Positions 52,401 to 60,200 of a stretch of DNA of 64,000 nt are shown here, in pieces. Each line of letters starts with the position of its first letter. Within the stretch, counting starts at the first letter, position 1. The DNA is from Amnibacterium sp. CER49 (GTDB lineage Bacteria > Actinomycetota > Actinomycetes > Actinomycetales > Microbacteriaceae): assembly GCF_029846255.1 (NCBI RefSeq), contig NZ_JARVWQ010000001.1, forward strand, positions 1,302,001 to 1,366,000, given 5' to 3'. The position numbers and the translations under genes are program-made. A model generated the notes under the pieces. It was not told where the DNA came from. It saw only the letters and a program-made list of their open reading frames with translations, and ran no database searches.

Positions 52401-53025
52401 GCCGCGGCGCGAGCCCCTCGGCGCGCGCCACCGCCCCCGGATCGCCCGCCATCGCGAGCCAGTTCGCGAGCATGCGGTGCCCGCCCTCGGTCATCACCGA
52501 CTCGGGGTGGAACTGCACCCCGGAGATCGGCGCCGCGACGTGCTGCAGCCCCATGATCACGCCCCCCTCGGTGCGCGCCGTGACGGCGAGCTCAGGCGGC
52601 ACGGTTCCGTCGACGACCGCGAGCGAGTGGTAGCGCGTCGCCGTGAACGTCCCGGGCACGCCGGCGAAGAGCGGCACGTCGTCGTGCACGACGCGGCTCG
52701 TCTTGCCGTGCATCAGCTCCTCGGCGTTCGTCACGACGCCGCCGAACGCCTCGGCGATCGCCTGGTGCCCGAGGCACACCCCGAGCAGCGGCGTGCCGGT
52801 CTCGACGGCGGCGTGGACGACCGGGATCGAGATGCCCGCGTCCGCCGGCTTGCCCGGACCCGGCGAGACCAGCACCGCGTCGAACGCACGCAGCCGCTCC
52901 GGCACTTCGGCCTCGGGAATCGCGTCGTTGCGGACGACCTCCGTGTCCGCGCCGAGCTGCCGCAGGTAGCCGTTCAGCGTGTAGACGAAGCTGTCGTAGT
53001 TGTCGATCACGAGCACGCGCAGCAC
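52372..53025 (-). CDS. trpG: Anthranilate / aminodeoxychorismate synthase glutaminase component
   Basis: 217 residues, class I glutamine amidotransferase. VLVIDNYDSFVYTLNGYL is diagnostic, catalytic Cys in LLGVCLGHQAIAEAFGG, and His/Glu in VQFHPESVMTEGGH. It supplies ammonia to TrpE or PabB, neither of which is adjacent, so it may serve both. GTG 53025 is preceded by TAGGCT at an eight-base gap. Position between pknB and crgA matches Rv0013 in mycobacteria. Its last codons overlap pknB. Confidence 0.92.
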   Translation of the reverse strand: MLRVLVIDNYDSFVYTLNGYLRQLGADTEVVRNDAIPEAEVPERLRAFDAVLVSPGPGKPADAGISIPVVHAAVETGTPLLGVCLGHQAIAEAFGGVVTNAEELMHGKTSRVVHDDVPLFAGVPGTFTATRYHSLAVVDGTVPPELAVTARTEGGVIMGLQHVAAPISGVQFHPESVMTEGGHRMLANWLAMAGDPGAVARAEGLAPRLTARGSTAG

Positions 53026-53033
53026 GGTGCGAA

Positions 53034-53039
53034 AGCCTA
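53034..53039 (-). promoter_or_regulatory. -10 hexamer of trpG, leaderless arrangement
   Basis: TAGGCT on the minus strand, eight bases before the GTG at 53025; the divergent crgA promoter lies 33 bases away. Confidence 0.5.
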
Positions 53040-53071
53040 TGGCGCTCCCCGGCAGGCGAGGGCCGCATTGC

Positions 53072-53077
53072 TACACT
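53072..53077 (+). promoter_or_regulatory. crgA: -10 hexamer of crgA, leaderless arrangement
   Basis: TACACT seven bases before the ATG at 53085, with no Shine-Dalgarno. Confidence 0.6.
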
Positions 53078-53084
53078 CCCGGGC

Positions 53085-53333
53085 ATGCCCCGAGAGCCGC
53101 GGACGAACGCCACCGCCCGCCGGGACGACCGCCGGTTCACCGGCGACGACGCGTCCAACCCGGTCTGGTTCAAGCCGATCATGTTCGGCTTCATGCTGAT
53201 CGGGCTGCTGTGGATCCTCGTGTACTACATCAGCAGCGCCCAGCTCCCGATCGCGGGGATCGGGGGCTTCAACATCCTCGTGGGCTTCGGCATCGCGCTC
53301 GTCGGGTTCCTCATGACCCTCTGGTGGCGCTGA
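53085..53333 (+). CDS. crgA: Cell division protein CrgA
   Basis: 82 residues. A basic N-terminus (NATARRDDRR) and N-PVWFKPIMFGFMLIGLLWILVYYIS first span, then a second span GFNILVGFGIALVGFLMTLWW. The two-helix layout with the VWF motif and short ending WWR is the CrgA pattern. It sits at the septum and links FtsZ-FtsI recruitment with wall synthesis in actinobacteria. Its TGA lies inside the stem of the terminator 53329-53353. Confidence 0.95.
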   Translation: MPREPRTNATARRDDRRFTGDDASNPVWFKPIMFGFMLIGLLWILVYYISSAQLPIAGIGGFNILVGFGIALVGFLMTLWWR

Positions 53334-53353
53334 CCCGCTGACGACGGGTCAGC
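53329..53353. terminator. Hairpin shared by crgA and the hydrolase gene
   Basis: GCTGACCCG (53329-53337) pairs perfectly with CGGGTCAGC (53345-53353) around a seven-base loop. Both stop codons, TGA of crgA and the minus-strand TGA of the hydrolase gene (53349-53351), are inside the stems. Confidence 0.7.
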
Positions 53354-53930
53354 CGTGCTCGGCGCAGAAGGCGAGCACGCGCTGCCAGAGCAGCCGGGCG
53401 CTGCTCGCGTCGTACTCGTCCGCTCGGTCCGCGTCCGTGAAGAGGTGGCCCCTGCCGGGGTACTCGAACAGCTCGGCAGCGCCACCGGCGGCCCGCACGG
53501 CCTCGACCACCTGCTCGGGCCAGCCGGGCCGGCGGAACGGGTCGCCCACCGAGCAGTGGAGCTGGGCGGGCACGCCCGCCGGCCACGCCTCGGCGCCGAG
53601 CACCGGCAGCGGCAGCGCGCCCGAGCACAGCACGACGCCGCGCACGACGCGGACCTGGGCGACGTGCTCGCTCATGCCGCCGCCGTTCGAGAAGCCGATG
53701 CAGAGGAAGCCGTCGGCCATGTCCGCCACCGCCTCGACCGCGCCCTGCATCAGCGCGGGGAAGCCGATGCCCTCGGCGAAGCGGGACGCCTCGGCGTAGT
53801 CGTCGAAGGTGCGCCCGTCGTACTGGTCGACCACCCGGACCTCGTGACCGGCTGCGCGGAGCAGCTCGGCCGCATCGGTGATGCCGCGCCGGATCCCGAG
53901 CACGGAGTGGAACAGCGCGATCGACGCCAC
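53349..53930 (-). CDS. Dienelactone hydrolase family protein
   Basis: 193 residues, alpha/beta hydrolase fold. ALFHSVLGIRRGITDAAELLRAAGHEV and VVDQYDGRTFDDY are DLH-like; the nucleophile elbow GFLCIGFSNGGGMS gives a serine (in other DLH members a cysteine), and His is in YPGRGHLFTD. It likely hydrolyses small esters or lactones. GTG 53930 follows AAGGAGG with a four-base gap. It is downstream of rhomboid across a 209-base gap with a DnaA-box cluster, so it has its own promoter. Confidence 0.85.
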   Translation of the reverse strand: MASIALFHSVLGIRRGITDAAELLRAAGHEVRVVDQYDGRTFDDYAEASRFAEGIGFPALMQGAVEAVADMADGFLCIGFSNGGGMSEHVAQVRVVRGVVLCSGALPLPVLGAEAWPAGVPAQLHCSVGDPFRRPGWPEQVVEAVRAAGGAAELFEYPGRGHLFTDADRADEYDASSARLLWQRVLAFCAEHG

Positions 53931-54038
53931 AGGACCTCCTTCGGTCGGCCCCACCCTGCCGCGGACCGCCGACACCCGCTCGGACGCGCCTGCCGCAGAG
54001 CCGGCGGCCCCCGGATTGGGACTGGATCGGCGGAATCC

Positions 54039-54124
54039 CAGCCCTGTGATTCCTTCCACACTGTGGGCAGGGCTGTGGATAACTTCGTGGAGGGCTTGGG
54101 GAACCGCCGTGGAGGGCCTGGGGA
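54039..54124. repeat. DnaA-box-like cluster with nested repeats
   Basis: A perfect consensus box TGTGGATAA (TTATCCACA, 54074-54082) is next to TTCCACA (54054-54060) and TGTGG (54062-54066), enclosed by CAGCCCTG (54039-54046) and CAGGGCTG (54068-54075). Two copies of CGTGGAGGGC-Y-TGGGGA follow at 54086-54102 and 54108-54124, spaced 22 bases. Confidence 0.6.
54074..54082 (-). promoter_or_regulatory. Consensus DnaA box
   Basis: TTATCCACA on the minus strand, an exact match to the consensus DnaA box, between the rhomboid and hydrolase genes. The surrounding gene order is the one near oriC in relatives, but dnaA is not in the window. Confidence 0.55.
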
Positions 54125-54139
54125 GCGCGATGGCGGCGG

Positions 54140-54880
54140 TCAGCCCGCCACGGCCTCCGCCGCGGCCGGGACGACCGCGAGCACGACGAGCGCCACCCCG
54201 ATGCCGGCTCCGGCGAGCAGCGCCCGGATGCGGCGCCTCGGCCCGCGGTTCGCGGCGAAGGCCCATCCGGTGAGGGCGCCCACGACGAGCCCGCCGACGT
54301 GGGCCTGCCACGCGATGCCGGACAGCACGAACGCGAGCGCGAAGTTCACGGCGATGAGCACGAGCAGGTAGCGCACGTCGATGCCGAGCCGCCGCTGGAT
54401 GACGGCCGAGGCGCCGAGGATGCCGAACACGGCCCCCGACGCCCCGTAGACGCCCGTGCCGGCGCCGATCACGCCGATCAGCGCGGCGTAGAGCACCGCG
54501 ACCGAACCGCCGAGGCCCGACAGGAGGTAGAGGGCGACGAGCCGCCCGGAGCCGATCAGGTCCTCGAGCGGGCGCCCGAAGAGGGAGACGGCGTACATGT
54601 TGAAGCCGATGTGCGTGATCCCGATGATCCCGGCCCCGGCCCCGATCGGGGCGTGCAGCAGGATCGAGGTGAGCATGCGCCACGGCTCGAACGGCGCGCC
54701 GGTCGCAGGCAGCGAGTAGGCGGCCGCGTAGGTGAAGGCGTCGAGGACGGGCTGCACCGCGAGCAGCTCGACCACATAGCAGGCGATCGTGATCGCGATG
54801 ATCCAGCCCGTCGCGGTCGACGGGCGGTACCTCGAGCTGCGGCGCCAGAGCCGTCGGGCGTCGGCGCCGGGGCCCGTCAC
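54140..54880 (-). CDS. Rhomboid family intramembrane serine protease
   Basis: 246 residues. The N-terminal soluble stretch is followed by six or seven membrane helices. The catalytic serine is S148 in GVYGASGAVFG, the histidine H194 in WQAHVGGLVV, and HIGFNMYAV (N94) is the conserved loop in front of helix two. It cleaves membrane proteins within their spans; substrates unknown. The gene is coupled to ppiA: GTG 54880 overlaps its stop as GTGA. The order ppiA-rhomboid-crgA is conserved in actinobacteria. Confidence 0.93.
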   Translation of the reverse strand: MTGPGADARRLWRRSSRYRPSTATGWIIAITIACYVVELLAVQPVLDAFTYAAAYSLPATGAPFEPWRMLTSILLHAPIGAGAGIIGITHIGFNMYAVSLFGRPLEDLIGSGRLVALYLLSGLGGSVAVLYAALIGVIGAGTGVYGASGAVFGILGASAVIQRRLGIDVRYLLVLIAVNFALAFVLSGIAWQAHVGGLVVGALTGWAFAANRGPRRRIRALLAGAGIGVALVVLAVVPAAAEAVAG

Positions 54881-55416
54881 GCGTTCTCGACGGTGACGCT
54901 CGTCAGCACCTGCGGCTCGAGCGGGCGGTCGGAGCGGTCGGTCGGCACCGAGCCGAGCTTGTCGACGACGCGACGGGACTCGTCGTCGGCGACCTCGCCG
55001 AAGATCGTGTGCGCGCCCTGCAGCCAGGTGGTCGGCGCCGTCGTGATGAAGAACTGCGAGCCGTTCGTGCCGCGGCCGCCCCGGCGTCCGGCGTTCGCCA
55101 TGGCGAGCATGTACGGCTTCGTGAAGTCGAGGTCGGGGCTGATCTCGTCGTCGAACTGGTAGCCCGGGCCGCCCGTGCCCGTGCCGAGGGGGTCGCCGCC
55201 CTGGATCATGAAGTTCGGGATGATGCGGTGGAACACGAGGTCCGTGTAGAGCGGCGTGTGCTGCTCCTGCCCGCTGCGCGGGTCCGTCCACGCCTGGTCG
55301 CCGGTGGCGAGACCGAGGAAGTTCTTCACGGTCTTCGGCGCGTGCAGGCCGTACAGGTTCACCCGGATGTCGCCCTGCGTGGTGTGGAGGACGGCGGTCG
55401 CGGTGGTGTTCGTCAT
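54877..55416 (-). CDS. ppiA: Peptidyl-prolyl cis-trans isomerase (cyclophilin)
   Basis: 179 residues. Cyclophilin motifs FHRIIPNFMIQGGDPLGTG (active-site Arg, Phe, Gln), MANAGRRGGRGTNGSQFFIT and HTIFGEVADDESRRVVDKL. No signal peptide, so it is cytosolic. It speeds proline isomerisation in protein folding. ATG 55416 is preceded by AAGACT at a six-base gap. It starts the minus-strand unit ppiA-rhomboid. Confidence 0.95.
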   Translation of the reverse strand: MTNTTATAVLHTTQGDIRVNLYGLHAPKTVKNFLGLATGDQAWTDPRSGQEQHTPLYTDLVFHRIIPNFMIQGGDPLGTGTGGPGYQFDDEISPDLDFTKPYMLAMANAGRRGGRGTNGSQFFITTAPTTWLQGAHTIFGEVADDESRRVVDKLGSVPTDRSDRPLEPQVLTSVTVENA

Positions 55417-55422
55417 GCCGCC

Positions 55423-55428
55423 AGTCTT
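55423..55428 (-). promoter_or_regulatory. -10-like hexamer of ppiA, leaderless arrangement
   Basis: AAGACT on the minus strand six bases before the ATG at 55416; same AAGACTGG context as the gene at 2158. Confidence 0.5.
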
Positions 55429-55575
55429 CCATCCCGCCCGCATCCGCACCGGCGCGCGCTTGGCGAGGGGATACGGGATTTTCAGGTCCCTGGCAGCGGC
55501 TGCGATGGAAGGATGGGGCGACCGATATCGGTGCGCCGTGCCCCGCGGCATGCCACTGACGAAACGGAGTTCTCG

Positions 55576-56244
55576 ATGGTCTCTCGTGAGAAGCAGATCA
55601 AGCGCCTGAAGAAGGACGCCCTCAAGCTGTGGGAGGACCAGCAGGCCCTCTTCGGCCGTGCCGGAGGCGTCTACACGTCCGCCCTCCCGCACGCCCAGTA
55701 CCTGGCGCAGACGAAGCTCGGCCCGACCGCGCTCGGCGTCTACACCGACACGCTCAAGCCGCTCGCCGGCAAGGGCGCGACCGCCGGACTCGCTGCCGGC
55801 AGGGTCGCCGCCTCGACGGCGCAGGACGCGGTGTTCGGCACGGTCGTGCCGGCCGTCTCGAGCGCCGCGGCCGCCGCCCTCACGCTCGCGAGCGAGGCGA
55901 GCCACCGGCTGAAGGCCGACGACCTCGCCAAGGCCGCGGGCCGGGCTGCCGACACGGTCACGAAGGCGACCAAGGCGGGCCACCGCTCCGAGGCCAAGGC
56001 CGCCGTCAAGATCGCCGCCGCCGCGAAGACGGCGAAGGTCGCCGGCAAGGCCGCGAAGGGCGCCGCCGCGGCCAAGCGCAGCGGCGGTGTCGGTGCCGGC
56101 GGCACCGTCGGCATCCTGCTCGGCCTCGTGGCGGTCGCCGGCATCGGCTACGCCGTGTGGCAGACGCTCCGTGCCGACGACGACCTGTGGGTCGCCGACG
56201 ACGAGCCGGAGACGACGCCGACCACCGACGCGCCCACCGCCTGA
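55576..56244 (+). CDS. Ala/Lys-rich (histone-H1-like) membrane protein
   Basis: 222 residues, not assigned to a named family. The N-terminus is very basic and helical (EKQIKRLKKDALKLWEDQQ), followed by HAQYLAQTKLGPTALGVYTDTL and a long alanine-rich section. Residues about 140-180 are a lysine/alanine repeat (EAKAAVKIAAAAKTAKVAGK) like histone H1 tails. A membrane span follows at about 184-203 (GTVGILLGLVAVAGIGYAVW), then an acidic tail (DDDLWVADDEPE). The basic domain should be cytoplasmic. GGAG lies six bases before ATG 55576. A 16-pair terminator ends the gene. Confidence 0.75.
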   Translation: MVSREKQIKRLKKDALKLWEDQQALFGRAGGVYTSALPHAQYLAQTKLGPTALGVYTDTLKPLAGKGATAGLAAGRVAASTAQDAVFGTVVPAVSSAAAAALTLASEASHRLKADDLAKAAGRAADTVTKATKAGHRSEAKAAVKIAAAAKTAKVAGKAAKGAAAAKRSGGVGAGGTVGILLGLVAVAGIGYAVWQTLRADDDLWVADDEPETTPTTDAPTA

Positions 56245-56257
56245 CGTCAGCGCGTAC

Positions 56258-56293
56258 CGGGAGGCCCCGGCTCCACCGAGCCGGGGCCTCCCG
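56258..56293. terminator. Strong bidirectional terminator hairpin
   Basis: A 16-pair perfect stem (56258-56273 with 56278-56293; core GGGAGGCCCCGGCTC / GAGCCGGGGCCTCCC) with a four-base loop, between the H1-like gene (ends 56244) and the LysR gene (ends 56303, opposite strand). Confidence 0.88.
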
Positions 56294-56302
56294 TCGTCCC
56301 TG

Positions 56303-57193
56303 CTAGCCGTGCAGGTCGGCGGCGCTCACCTCGAGCGCCTGCCGCAGCGCGGCGAGCGCCGGCCGGTCGGCGGTCGATGCCCTGGCCGCGGTGAAGATCG
56401 TGCGGCGGGGGTCGCCCGGCAGGTCGAGGAGCCGGACGGACGTCGGACGTCCCGCCCAGACGAGATCGGGCATGATCGCGACCGCGTTGCCGGACTCGAT
56501 GAGCCGGATGTGCAGCTGCAGATCGGCGGTCTCGTACTGCACGTCGGGCTCGAAGCCCGCGGACCGGCACACCTGCTCGGAGAAGTGCCGCGACGCGGTG
56601 CCGTGCGGCTCCATCACCCAGGGCAGCCCCGCCGCGTCGGCGAGCGCGGCGGCGTCCGAGCCGGGGGCGACCGCGAGCCGCAGCCGGTCGGTGAGGAGAT
56701 GGCGGCGGTCGAGCCCCTCGTGCCACACGGTCGCGTGGCCCGGGTACTGCTCGGCGACGACGAGGTCGAAGTCGCGGATCGAGGTCTGCTTCAGCGCACG
56801 CTCCGGCTCGTTCTGCACCGCCTCGACCCGGACGTCGGGATGGGCTCGGCGCATCCGGGTGAGCGTCGCCGGCAGCAGCGCGAGCGACGCGGACTGGAAG
56901 ATCGCGAGGCGCACCGCTCCCGTCACCCGCGCGGAGCGTGCCTGCAGCTCGGACTCGGTCCGCTCGAGCAGGTCGAGCACCGCCCCGGTGCGCTCGACGA
57001 GCAGCTCGGCCTCCGGCGTCAGCACGACGCCCCGCCCCGCCGGCTGCAGCAGCGGGACGCCCACCTCGCGCTCGAGCAGCGACAGCTGCTGCGAGACCGA
57101 CGAGGGGCTGTAGGAGAGCGCAGCGGCGACCTCTGCGAGCGTGCCCCGCAGGGCCAGCTCGCGCAGCAGGCGCAGCCGCCGGACCTCGTACAC
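56303..57193 (-). CDS. LysR family regulator, probable PutA regulator
   Basis: 296 residues. The N-terminal winged helix (RRLRLLRELALRGTLAEVAAAL, SPSSVSQQLSLLEREVGVPLLQ) and the LysR substrate-binding domain (RLAIFQSASLALLPATLTRM, FDLVVAEQYPG, SGNAVAIMPDLVW) are clear. GTG 57193 has GGAGGG just upstream. It is divergent from putA across 86 bases that contain a 7-6-7 inverted repeat, so autoregulation and proline-dependent control of putA are likely; this is inference from position. Confidence 0.88.
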   Translation of the reverse strand: MYEVRRLRLLRELALRGTLAEVAAALSYSPSSVSQQLSLLEREVGVPLLQPAGRGVVLTPEAELLVERTGAVLDLLERTESELQARSARVTGAVRLAIFQSASLALLPATLTRMRRAHPDVRVEAVQNEPERALKQTSIRDFDLVVAEQYPGHATVWHEGLDRRHLLTDRLRLAVAPGSDAAALADAAGLPWVMEPHGTASRHFSEQVCRSAGFEPDVQYETADLQLHIRLIESGNAVAIMPDLVWAGRPTSVRLLDLPGDPRRTIFTAARASTADRPALAALRQALEVSAADLHG

Positions 57194-57233
57194 CGACCCT
57201 CCAACTGATCGTCCTGACCGAACGGTACTCGTG

Positions 57234-57253
57234 CGGAATCATCACCGATTCCG
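57234..57253. promoter_or_regulatory. Candidate LysR-type operator in the lysR/putA gap
   Basis: CGGAATC-N6-GATTCCG, a perfect 7-base inverted repeat with a six-base spacer (57234-57240 and 57247-57253). It lies 15 to 34 bases upstream of the putA -10 hexamer, where an activator of the LysR type would act. It includes T-N11-A pairs. Confidence 0.7.
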
Positions 57254-57267
57254 TTCTGTCCCTCTTG

Positions 57268-57273
57268 CATACT
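57268..57273 (+). promoter_or_regulatory. -10 hexamer of putA, leaderless arrangement
   Basis: CATACT, preceded by TTG (extended -10 style), six bases before the ATG at 57280. Confidence 0.6.
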
Positions 57274-57279
57274 GACCCC

Positions 57280-60200
57280 ATGACGGACACCCTTCCGCCG
57301 GCGGTCACCCTGCCGGAGGGCGAGCAGGAGCTCGCGAAGCGCACGGAGGACCTCGTGCGCACGTGGCTCGAGAAGGCCGCCGCGACCCGGCAGGACCCCT
57401 CGGCCGCGCGGCTCGCCGGCGTGCTGCGCGACCCCAAGGGGCTCGCGTTCACGGTCGGCTTCGTCGACGGCGTCGTGCGCCCCGAGGACCTCCGCGCCGC
57501 CGCGAAGCGCCTCGCCGCGATCGCTCCCGACGTGCCCCGCTTCCTGCCCCTGCCCCTGCGGCTCGCGGTCCGGCTCGGCGGCCTCACCGCGCCGGTGCTG
57601 CCGCAGGTCGTCGTGCCGGTGGCCCGGCGCGCGCTGCGCGGCATGGTGGCGCACCTCATCATCGACGCGACCCCGCGCCGGCTCGGTCCCGCCATCGCGC
57701 GCATCCGCGAGCGGGGCGTGCGCCTGAACCTCAACCTGCTCGGCGAGGCCGTGCTCGGCGAGCACGAGGCCGATCGGCGCCTCGAGGGCACCCGGGCGCT
57801 CGTCAAGCGGCCGGACGTCGACTACGTCTCGATCAAGGTGTCCGCCGCCGTGGCGCCGCACAGCCCGTGGGCGTTCGACGAGGCCGTCGACGACATCGTC
57901 GAGCGGCTCGAGCCGCTCTACCGCGACGCCAAGGCGCACGGCACGTTCCTGAACCTCGACATGGAGGAGTTCAAGGACCTCGACCTCACGATCGCCGTCT
58001 TCCAGCGCCTGCTCGACGAGCCGCGCTACCTCGACTACTCGGCCGGCATCGTGCTGCAGGCGTACCTGCCCGACGCGCTCGGGGCGATGATCCGCCTGCA
58101 GGAGTGGTCCGCCCTGCGGCGCGCCCGCGGGGGTGCGCCCATCAAGGTCCGGCTCGTGAAGGGCGCGAACCTGCCGATGGAGCGGGTCGAGTCGTCGCTG
58201 CACGACTGGCCGCTCGCCACGTGGCACACGAAGGCCGAGACCGACACCAACTACAAGCGCGTGCTCGACTACGCCCTCACCCCGGAGCGCGTGGACGCGG
58301 TGAAGCTCGGGGTCGCGGGCCACAACCTCTTCGACGTCGCGCACGCGTGGCTCCTCGCCGGCGACCGCGGCGTGCGCGACGGGATCGACTTCGAGATGCT
58401 GCTCGGCATGGCGACCGGCCAGGCCGAGGCCGTCCGGCAGGACGTGGGCGGCCTGCTCGTCTACACCCCCGTCGTGCACCCGCGCGAGTTCGACGTCGCG
58501 ATCGCCTACCTCGTGCGGCGCCTCGAGGAGGGCGCCAGCCAGGACAACTTCATGTCAGCGGTCTTCGAGCTCTCGTCGAACCCCGCCCTGTTCGAGCGGG
58601 AGCGGGAGCGGTTCCTCACCTCGCTCGCCGCCCTCGATCCGCACGTGCCCGAGTCGCACCGCCGGCCGAGGTCGATCGAGCCGCGCACCGCCGACGCGCC
58701 GTTCCGGAACGCCGTCGACACGGACCCCGCCGTCGCCGAGCACCGGCGCTGGGCACGCGAGGTGCTCGGCGCGGCGAGCACCTCCGACGCGGGGCGCGCC
58801 ACCCTCGAGGCCGGCACCGTCACCGAGGCCGTGAAGCTCGACGCGCTGCTCGAGCAGACGCGGGCCGCGGGGGCGGACTGGGGCGCGCGGCCCGCCGCCG
58901 AGCGCGCCGCCGTGCTGCGGCGCGCAGCCGAACTGCTCGAGGAGCGCCGGGGCGGGCTCGTCGAGGTGATGGCGAGCGAGGCCGGCAAGACGATGGACCA
59001 GGCGGACCCGGAGGTGAGCGAGGCGATCGATTTCGCCCGCTACTACGCCGAGCGCGCCCTCGAGCTCGAGCAGGTCGACGGCGCCCGCTTCGTGCCGGCC
59101 CGGCTCACCGTCGTCGCGCCGCCCTGGAACTTCCCGGTCGCGATCCCCGCGGGCGGCGTGCTCGCCGCGCTCGCCGCCGGCAGCGGTGTCGTGCTGAAGC
59201 CCGCCGGTCCAGCGAGCCGCTGCGGCGCCGTGCTGGCCGAGGCGCTCTGGGCGGCGGGGGTGCCCCGCGACGCGCTCGCCTTCGTCCAGGTCGACGAGCA
59301 GCAGCTCGGTCGCGAGCTGATCGCCGACCCCCGCGTCGACCGGGTGATCCTCACCGGCGCCTGGGAGACCGCGCAGCTGTTCCGCTCGTTCCGGCCGGAT
59401 CTGCCGCTGCTCGCCGAGACGAGCGGTAAGAACGCCATGGTGATCACCCCGTCCGCCGACCTCGACCTCGCGGTGAAGGACCTCGTGCAGAGCGCCTTCG
59501 GCCACGCGGGCCAGAAGTGCAGCGCGGCGAGCCTCGGCATCCTCGTCGGCAGCGTGGCCACCTCGAAGCGGTTCCTCAACCAGCTGGTCGACGCCGTCTC
59601 GTCGCTCGAGGTCGGGGCGGCGTGGAACCCGGCCACCCGGATGGGCCCGGTGATCGAGCCCGCGGCGGGCAAGCTGCTCGAGGGGCTCACCGAGCTCGGC
59701 GCCGGCGAGCGCTGGCTGCTGCAGCCGAAGAAGCTCGACGCCGAGGGGCGGCTCTGGTCGCCGGGCATCCGCACGGGCGTCCGGCCCGGCTCCGCCTTCC
59801 ACCGCACCGAGTACTTCGGCCCCGTGCTGGGCCTCATGATCGCGGCGACCCTCGAGGAGGCGATCGCGCTCGAGAACGACGTGGCGTTCGGCCTGACCGC
59901 CGGGCTGCAGTCGCTCGAGCCCGACGAGATCGGCACGTGGATCGACGGCGTCCAGGCCGGCAACCTCTACGTGAACCGCGGCACCACGGGCGCCATCGTG
60001 GGCCGGCAGCCGTTCGGCGGCTGGAAGCGTTCATCGGTCGGCCCCGGCGCGAAGGCGGGCGGTCCGAACTACCTCGTCGGCCTCGGCGCCTGGGAGGCCG
60101 ACGGTCTCGCGAGCGCCCCGGACGCGCCCCTCGCCGATGCCGTGCGGCGGGTGCTCGCACTCGGCGCCGCCGATGACGGGGCCTTCCTCCGGTCGGCGGC

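Noticed and set aside
54039-54124. Interpretation of the DnaA-box cluster as oriC itself
   Set aside because: dnaA, dnaN and an AT-rich unwinding element are absent and only one box is a full match.
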